The notes under the pieces: generated by a model | The model's input: only the letters and a program-made list of their open reading frames with translations | The model's database searches: none | What the model was told of the DNA's origin: nothing | Part shown: piece by piece, positions 56,771 through 64,000 of the stretch | Position numbering within the stretch: the first letter of the stretch is position 1 | How the letters are laid out: each line of letters begins with the position of its first letter | Translations under genes and position numbers: made by a program | Assembly: GCF_963082655.1 (NCBI RefSeq) | Contig: NC_081553.1 | Span: 20,602,409 to 20,666,408 of the forward strand | Length of the DNA stretch: 64,000 nucleotides | From: Stomoxys calcitrans | Lineage: Eukaryota; Arthropoda; Insecta; Diptera; Muscidae | Direction of reading: 5' to 3'

Positions 56771-58599
56771 TTTATTTTAAATGATGTGTTTGTAGATCCT
56801 TAATTTTGAGTCTTGTCATTAAAAACAAAAAATCATCAAAAATCTTTTTTTTTGTGCATTCGAACACTTTTAATATTGAATGTCAAGCATCAAAAACCTC
56901 TTTCCACTTTCATGTTTTTTTAGATGTTGTCAAATATTTACCAGGAAGCAAATCAATAATCATTTTGAGTTAAAACTAGAGCAAAACTTTCAAACATTTC
57001 CCAAACATGATCAACTTGCCAACGATCATATTCCAAAAAAGGGGGACCATTCACATGTACGAGTGTTACATGATGCCCCAACGATGCTGATGTCGTTACA
57101 GCAGATGTAGTTGTTGTTGTTGTTGTCGTTGTTATTGCTATCGTTGTCGTTGTGAAATACGATACAAGTACAAGATTTACAAGACAATCTGGGAAAACCG
57201 GAATATAAGCCATTATTTGGGCCTCCCCCCCTCCGCCTCACAAACACACTCTGGCTTTATTTCTTGCAAGGGGGAGTTTTGTAAGGAGACACTTCCCACT
57301 TAATATAGCCAAAGCTTAATTTCTTGCAGATCTTGTTGGGACACAACAAAAACAATAACAAAAAAAAGAAGTAACCAAGCACTCGTACCTGTTGTAGCAC
57401 ACCAATATGGAGCTAAGCATTGTGGTTGTATGGAACTGGAGAAGTGGTTTGGACCAATAACGCAATAAAGAACCACAACCAGCATCTCCTTTGCCGTCTT
57501 TAAAGTCATAATTTATCCATGGGATGCTGTTGCCTGCCGATGCTCCGCCTATTGGCCAATCAGGTGTTTGGGAAGATAAGTGTGGAGTCTGTGGGTGAGT
57601 AAGACAGTCGAGGAGGGGATTTAGCCTAACTTGCCAAAGCTGTTTGGAGTTTCGCACATATCTTGTTGGCAATGCCGCATTTTTAATTTGATAATTGCGA
57701 ATGGGGCGTCGATAAGACATCTGGCAAAAAAAAAAAAAATGCACATTTTGAATGGCTCTCCCCGTCGTCTCCCGCTCCCGCTTAACTTGGTGGCTTTGGC
57801 TGCATGAGGTAAATGTTTAAACGTTTAGGGCCCATCGTTATATTGTTAAGTTAAGTTGGCAATGTTCAACACCATAACATGGCTTGTGAAACCATTGACT
57901 TTGGCTCATCGTTAAGCATTAACTTACCTCATACATACATCCATCTTTCTATCCATGCAACCTTCCTTCCTTCCATCCATCCATCCATCCATCCATCCAA
58001 CCATCCATTGGACATATGCATGCATTCAGGCAACAAGAGCTTGATCGAAGGCAGATTGATGAAAATTATGAGCGATCAGCCGTTAAGTTTCGCTTAACGG
58101 CTACCCAACCACTAACTTAGGCTCAATGCTGCATGGACTCATGGACTTTTGGACATGGACATGGTCGTCGTCGTTGTCGTTGTCGTAGTCAACAACAGAG
58201 TTGAATAGCCGTGTCAGATATTAATCTCTTGTACAACACCACCCCATGAAAAAATGAACTCATTAACAAATTGTTTATGTTGCTTTTTTTTGGGATATTA
58301 CTCTCTGTGACATGCCAAAAGGCCTGATTTCACAGTAAGGCGTTTAGTTAAAGCATGCTGGTAATAAATACGAAGACATGGCAACAAATGCGACAAATTT
58401 TTTTTATGAAAATCTCAGTTTGGCAAATACCTACGAAAAATGTTTCTATGAACATGAAATTTTGGCAAAATTGTTTAAAAAAAAAATTTTAAAAAGTTTT
58501 TTATTTTTTTATTTTTTTTCCAAAAATTTGCGATAAAAACCAAATTTTGCGAAAATTTTTAATAAAAATTAAATGGACTAATCTTATATATAACAAGAA
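56771..58599. other. No gene recognised; microsatellites
   Basis: Tracts of GTT near 57,108-57,150, ATCC near 57,966-58,010, GTC/GTT near 58,165-58,195 and A/T runs near 58,470-58,560. Overlapping frames at 57,026-57,744 have no domain; their Asn and Thr runs come from the GTT tract. The most gene-like unique sequence in the window is here and at 52 kb, but I can support no exon. Confidence 0.5.
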
Positions 58600-59760
58600 G
58601 CAAAATCAAGCTATTTATCGATTCAGACCATATTAGACACGTATGTTGAAGGTCCAAATCGGATGAGAATTGCGAATTCAATTGGCTCAAGAAGTCAAGA
58701 TCCAAGATCGGTTTATATGACAGCTATACCAGATTATGAACCGATTTGAATCATACTTAGCACAGGTGTTGAAAGTAATACCAAAACACTATGTACTAAA
58801 TTTCAGTTAAATCGGACGTGAATTGCGCCCTCTAAAAGCTCAAGAAGTCAAGACCCCAGATCGGTTATATGGCAGCTATATCAGGTTATGAACCGATTTG
58901 CACCTTATTTGACACAGTTGTTGAAAGTAAGAATAAAATACGTTATGCAAAATTTCAGCCAAATCGGGTAGGAATTGCGCCCTCTAGAAGCTCAAGAAGT
59001 AAGTCCCCAGATTTGTTTATATGACAGCTATATCAGGTTATGAATCTATTTGAACCACACACACAGTTGTTGGATATCATAACAAACTACTTCGTGCAAA
59101 AATTCATCCAAATCGGATAAGAATTGCGCCCTCTAGAAGCTCAAGAAGTCAAGACCCAAGATCGGTTTATATGGCAGCTATATCAGGTTATAAACCGATT
59201 TGAACCATACTTGGCACAGTTGTTGGATATCATAACAAAACACGTCGTGCAAAATTTCATTCAAATCGGATAAGAATTGAGCCCTCAAGAGGCTCAAGAA
59301 GTCAAGACCCTAAATCGGTTTATATGACAACTATATCAGGTTATGGACCGATTTGAACCATACTTGGAACAGTTGTTGAATATCATAACCAAACACGTCG
59401 CGCAAAATTTCATTCCAATCGAAGAGGAATTGCGCCCTCTAGAGGCTCAAGAAGTCAAGACCCAAGATCGGTTTATATGGCAGCTATATCAAAACATGAA
59501 CCGATATGACCCGTTTACAATACAAACCGACCTACACTAATAAGAAGTATTTGTGCAAAATTTCAAGCGGCTAGCTTTACTACTTCGAAAGTTAGCGTGC
59601 TTTCGACAGACAGACGGACTGACGGACATTGCTAGATCGACATAAAATGTCGCGACGATCAAGAACATATATACTTTATGGGGTCTCAGACGAATATTTC
59701 GAGTAGTTACAAACAGAATGTTCGAAATTAGTATACCCCCCATCCTATGGTGGAAGGTAT
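58600..59760 (+). mobile_element. Family A element, head missing
   Basis: About six core units (aagatcggtttatatggcag, ggctcaagaagtcaagaccc) are followed by a full tail with the gacggactgacggaca tract and atcctatggtggaaggtata. It abuts a family C end at 59,761. Confidence 0.8.
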
Positions 59761-61010
59761 AAACATCAATTTGTGTTTGTTTGTTAGTTTGTTTGTGTGT
59801 TCCTTATAGACTCAGAAATGGCTGAACCGATTTTCTTGAAATTTGGCGCATAATGACGCCGTGGTGAAATTAGGGTACTACATTTTTTGATACCTGAAGG
59901 GGGTGGGGGCGGACCCTCCCCCTTACCCTAATTTTCAGAAACGCAAGATCTCGGAGATGGGTGGTGCGAATTAAGCGAAATGTTGTGTGCTCTCATACAG
60001 TACCCTAAAAATAAAAATTTACCTAGGGGAGCTGCCCCACCCTAAAACCTACCAAATATATATTTAAACCAATCACGACAATATGGGACTCAAATGAAAG
60101 GTATTTAGGATACGAAAACGTATCTGATATCCATTTGTCGAACCAAGTGCTAGGGGAACCACCCCAAGCCCCAAAACACCCCTATATCAGACATATTTAC
60201 CGACCATGGCAATATGGGACTCAAATAAAAGGTATTTGCGAGTAGAATACGAATCTGATATCCAAATGTGGGACCACGTTTCTGGGGGGGGGGGGGTGGA
60301 GCCCTTCTCCAAAACACCCCTCAAACTGGACTTATTTACTGACCATGGGAATATGGGGCTTAAATAAAAGGTATTTGAGTGTAGAATTAGAATCTGATAT
60401 CCAAATATGGAACCAAGTGTTTGGCGGGCCGCCTCTCCCCAAAAACATCCCCCAAAGGGGACAAATTTATGAAAATGAAAGGTCTTTGGGAGTAAAGCAC
60501 GAATCTGATATAAATATTGGCGAAAATTGTCTATGGGGCCACCCCACCCCCACAACACCACCCAAATAGTAAGTATTTGCTGACTTTTGCAATATGAGGC
60601 TCAAATAAGAGGGTTTTTAGAGTGGAACACGAATCCGATATATATTTTCAAGGCCAACTCACTGAGTGGCCGTCCATCCCCTAAAATACCCCCCAAGCCG
60701 GTCATGTTTGCCGACTATGGAAATATGGGGCTCAAATTAAAGGTATGTGGGAGTAGACCCCGTAACTGCTATCAACATTAGGGGCCAACTGTCTAGCGGA
60801 TGTCCCACCACCATAACAACCCCCAATTAGGACGTATTTGCTCATCAAGACAATTTGGGTCTTATAGAGAGTGTAACTAAAAAATTCATAGTTTTTAGGG
60901 CCAATCCCCCAAACCGGACATATTTGCTGACTTTTGCAATAAAGAGTTTAAATGAGATTTAAAAACGAATTTAATATCCAATTTTGAAGCCAATGGCAAT
61001 ATGAGGTTTC
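59761..61010. mobile_element. Family C element, partial
   Basis: It starts caatttgtgtttgtttgtta, with 'ggctgaaccgattttcttga', then ctacattttttgatacctga and about seven ~130-bp core units. A run of 10 G lies at about 60,286-60,296. The ggcccgg end is missing. Confidence 0.75.
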
Positions 61011-62010
61011 AAGTTTTTCGCATAGATTACAAAAAGAACTATGAGAAAAAACAGATCAACATAAAACAAAAAAATAAAGATCAACAATAAAAAAACAAAA
61101 TTGTTTGAAAATTTGGATAAACATTTTGTTTTTTTTTTCATGAAAATCAAATGTTAAAATTTTCATTGTACTGTAAAATTTTGCCTCTCGCATTATCCTA
61201 CTACTACTACCAATTTTCCCATGAACATTCCAATAAGGATCAGGGGATACTCGTCCCATATCAATAGGTGCAGACCGATTAAAGTTGTAAGCTCTGTGAT
61301 AAGGTGGTGGGTATAAAACTCCCTCGCTAACCAACCACTGTACAATTGGTCCTTATGCTGTCGTTAATCACAATACTTAAGTCCTATATACACATTTCAC
61401 TTATTGCGCATACCTTTCCATTTTTGGCCCTCCAATTACCTACAGGGCAATTGTATCGTTTCATTGTCCTATTCAAGTTCATGCGGGTAATCGACCGCGC
61501 CAACATTCAAATATCATCATGTGTGTACGTGTGTGTGTGTGTGTGTGTGAGTGAGTGTGCATGTCGCCGCCTATTGGGTAATATCGACTGAGGATCGCTA
61601 ATCGTAGAGATGATCTTGATGCATTTAATAATTGTTGTTGTTACATTACGTCTACCACAAAATCGTTCAATCGTTGCTCAACGTTGGGATTGAAATCGCG
61701 ATTCACATCTCCGGAAGCAATATAATCAATGTGGGGTTAAATGTACCATGTAAGTAGTTAAAAGAGATCACTTTGTTGTTGTTAATGTTAAGTCAGAAAA
61801 TAATATCGATAATCGATTGTTTATGAGGAAATTCGTGAATATTTGTATGTTCTTCCGCTAGTTCAGCGGACACACACAAACATAAGGAGATAAAATGCAG
61901 GAAAGACTTTTTAGCAATTATGGTAAGAATATTCCAAATATTTTAAGCAAAAAAAAACAACAACAAATCTCTAAAAGGGAAATTTTAACAAAATTTAATT
62001 TTTATATAAA
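61011..62010. other. No gene; SINE fragment and GT microsatellite
   Basis: Positions about 61,210-61,300 are the tail of SINE family 1 on the minus strand (cccatgaacattccaataag, ggggatactcgtcccatatc, then a decayed cggtctgcacctattgata complement). A GT tract lies near 61,528-61,550. The rest looks unique. Confidence 0.55.
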
Positions 62011-63985
62011 ACTAGCTGAACCGGGGCCGCTCCGCTGCGCCTTTTACTTTATATGGAACACATTTATCCTTTGAATATGTATTTTCGACAATTAAAGAGT
62101 TTTTAGTGAAATACCATGCTACAGAGGCATGTCCGCCTATGACGCTGAACGCCTGCGTTCGAATCCTGGCGAGTCAATCCGAAAAAATTGTTCAGCGGTG
62201 GTTTTCCCCTCCTAATGCAGGCAACATTTGTGAGCTACTATGCCATGTAAAACTTCTCTTAGCAGAGGTGTCGCACGGCGGCACGCCGTTCGAACTCGGC
62301 TATAAAGAGGAGGCCCCTTATCATTGAGCTTAAACTTGATTCGGACTGCACTCATTGATATGTGAGAAGTTTGCCCCTGTTTCTTAGTAGAATGTTCATG
62401 GGCAAAATTTATATTAATTTAATATATATTCTCTGAATCCCTTTACTGATTTATGAATCCGCTCGACGGGTTTAGGGTCATTTGAGTTTGATAAGATGTA
62501 CTCCATTCTTAAGAGACTTTATTTGAGCCCGATATTCTCATGGCTATTATGGGAGTAAGAAGGCTCCCAGGGTGGCGGTTGGTGGATTTAGGATTTTATG
62601 TGGACCCCCAGAAACTTGGTCCCGCAAGTGAATATGAATTTCGTGATCTACTCCCAAATATCTATCATTTGAGTCCCGTATTGTTTTGACCCGTAAACAT
62701 GTTTGTCCGATTTATTTTTCGGTGTGAGTTGGTCTCCAGACTCTTGGCCGTGAAAAAATATCCGCATCGTGCTCTTCTCTCAAATACCATTTATTTTAAC
62801 CCCATATTGCCATTGGTTAGAGGGCAGTTTATGGGATGAGGCGTACCTCATCACTTGACCCCAAAATTGGTTATCATATTTGTTTTCTAATCTCAAATAC
62901 CTTTCATTTGGTGGGTAAATTTGTACTTTGTTGGGGAAGGAGCATTGTCCCAAATACATTGTCCCACATTTGGATATCAGATTCGGGTTCTACTCCCAAA
63001 TACCATTACTTGAGCCCCATATTATGATGGTCAATAAATAATTGCTGTTTGTGGGGTGTTTTTGGGAAGGGGTAGACCCCCAGGAAGTTTGTCCCGAAAA
63101 TGGGTATCAATTTCGTGCTCTACTCGCCAATACTTTTCATTGGAGCCCCAAATTGTCGGGGTCGGTAAATATGTCCGATTAAGGTGTGTTTTGGGGAGTG
63201 GGATTGTCCCCCAAACACTTAGCCCCTGGATATCGGATTCCTGCTTTACTCCCAAAGACCTTTCATTTGAGTCCCATATTGATATGGGGTGTTTTTGGGA
63301 CGGGCGTCCCCCCAAACACTCGGCCCCACATTTGCATATCAGATTCGTATTCTACACTCAAATTCATTTTATCTAAGCCCCATATTGCCATGGTCAGTAA
63401 ATGAGTCCTGTTTGGGGGGTGTTTCTGGGAAAGGGGTGGACCCCCAGAAACTTGGTCCCACATTTGGATATCAGATTCGTATTCTACTTGCAAATACCTT
63501 TCATTTGAGTCCCATATGTCCATGGTCGGTAAATATGTCCGATTTAGGGGTGTTTTGGGGGTTTGGGCTGGTCCCCCTGACACTTGGTCCGACAATTGGA
63601 TATCAGATACGTTTTCTTATCCTAAATACCTTTCATTTGAGTCCCATATTGTCGTGGTTGCTTTTAATAAATATTCGGTAGGTTTTGGGGTGGGGCGGCC
63701 CCCCTAGGTACCCTATCCGAAAATTGGATATCAAATTTTTATTTTTATGGTACTATAAGAGACCACACAAAACACACCAACCACCACCAAAATCTGGATT
63801 TTCCGAAAATAAGGGTAAGGGGGAGGGTCCGTGGCCCCTTCAGATATTAAAAAATGTAGTACCCAATTTTCACCACGGGATCATTATGTACCATCGGTGA
63901 AAATTTCATGGAAATTGGTTTAACCGTTTTTGAGTCTATAAGGAACACACAAACAAACACAAATTGATTTTTATATATAAGAAGA
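62011..63985. mobile_element. Family C element, near complete, with SINE insertion
   Basis: It runs from actagctgaaccggggccgc to 'gatttttatatataag', followed by an aag run. Core units of about 130 bp fill 62,450-63,720. The overlapping frames at 63,056-63,681 are translations of the unit in several frames. Confidence 0.8.
62107..62410 (+). mobile_element. tRNA-derived SINE (family 1), A box truncated
   Basis: It enters at agaggcatgtccgcctatga, lacking the first part of the A box. The B box GTTCGAATCC is intact near 62,157-62,166. The body ends ggaatgttcatgggc-like near 62,402. It is nested in the left end of a family C element, at the 'accatgctac' position also present at 23,409. Confidence 0.8.
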
Positions 63986-64000
63986 AGAAGAAGAATATGT

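Noticed and set aside
63056..63681. Overlapping 72-130-codon frames near the right edge
   Set aside because: Same unit of family C read in several frames on both strands.

Overview
The window is nuclear DNA from an insect, most likely a calyptrate (muscid-type) fly. The grounds are the repeats: fly-type interspersed elements with the palindromic head TTCGGCCGGGCCGAA, mariner and non-LTR remnants of insect type, and AT-rich sequence dense in CAA, GT and ATCC microsatellites. Species is not decidable from the sequence. I see no convincing host protein-coding gene. Almost everything recognisable is tandem arrays, transposons nested in transposons, and decayed retrotransposon reading frames.

Layout. 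1-0.9 kb: tail of a tRNA-derived SINE, then plain sequence. 0.9-7.4 kb: a degenerate 31-bp array enclosing a very regular 14-bp array. 8.2-10.4 kb: a tandem-core element ('family A', 153-bp core unit) inserted into another family A copy. 11.2-14.9 kb: a 22-bp dyad-symmetric array containing a ~1.1-kb inverted repeat. 16.3-25.3 kb: mariner-derived MITEs, a candidate TIR element, family A and B elements, two mariner transposase remnants, family C elements (~130-bp core unit) and a second SINE. 25.7-29.6 kb: a jockey-like retrotransposon remnant and family A copies. 30.9-35.3 kb: an R1-like retrotransposon remnant broken by a 15-bp Pro/Ser-encoding minisatellite, a SINE and a partial tandem duplication. 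35.3-42.2 kb: family A and B elements (the longest 153-bp array), then two Transib-like ends facing away from each other across CGTCG. 43-45 kb: family C with a SINE. 45.9-51.2 kb: an apparently intact RAG1-related (Transib-type) DNA transposon inside a non-LTR remnant. 53-64 kb: another RT remnant, then family A, B and C copies with SINE and MITE insertions.

The highlight is the 5,339-bp Transib/RAG1-like transposon at 45,897-51,235. It has one uninterrupted 680-codon transposase with residues matching the RAG1 DDE triad and zinc ligands. Its terminal inverted repeats are about 1.42 kb and almost identical. Both ends are CACAGTG, the same string as the V(D)J heptamer, and the element is flanked by 5-bp CAGTG duplications. 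Removing the element and one CAGTG copy restores the frame of the interrupted retrotransposon, which fixes its boundaries to the base. No RAG2-like gene is present.

The other elements work as layers of insertion. The order can often be read: R1-like element, then SINE, then local duplication; family B, then SINE and MITE; family C, then MITE and SINE; retrotransposon, then Transib.
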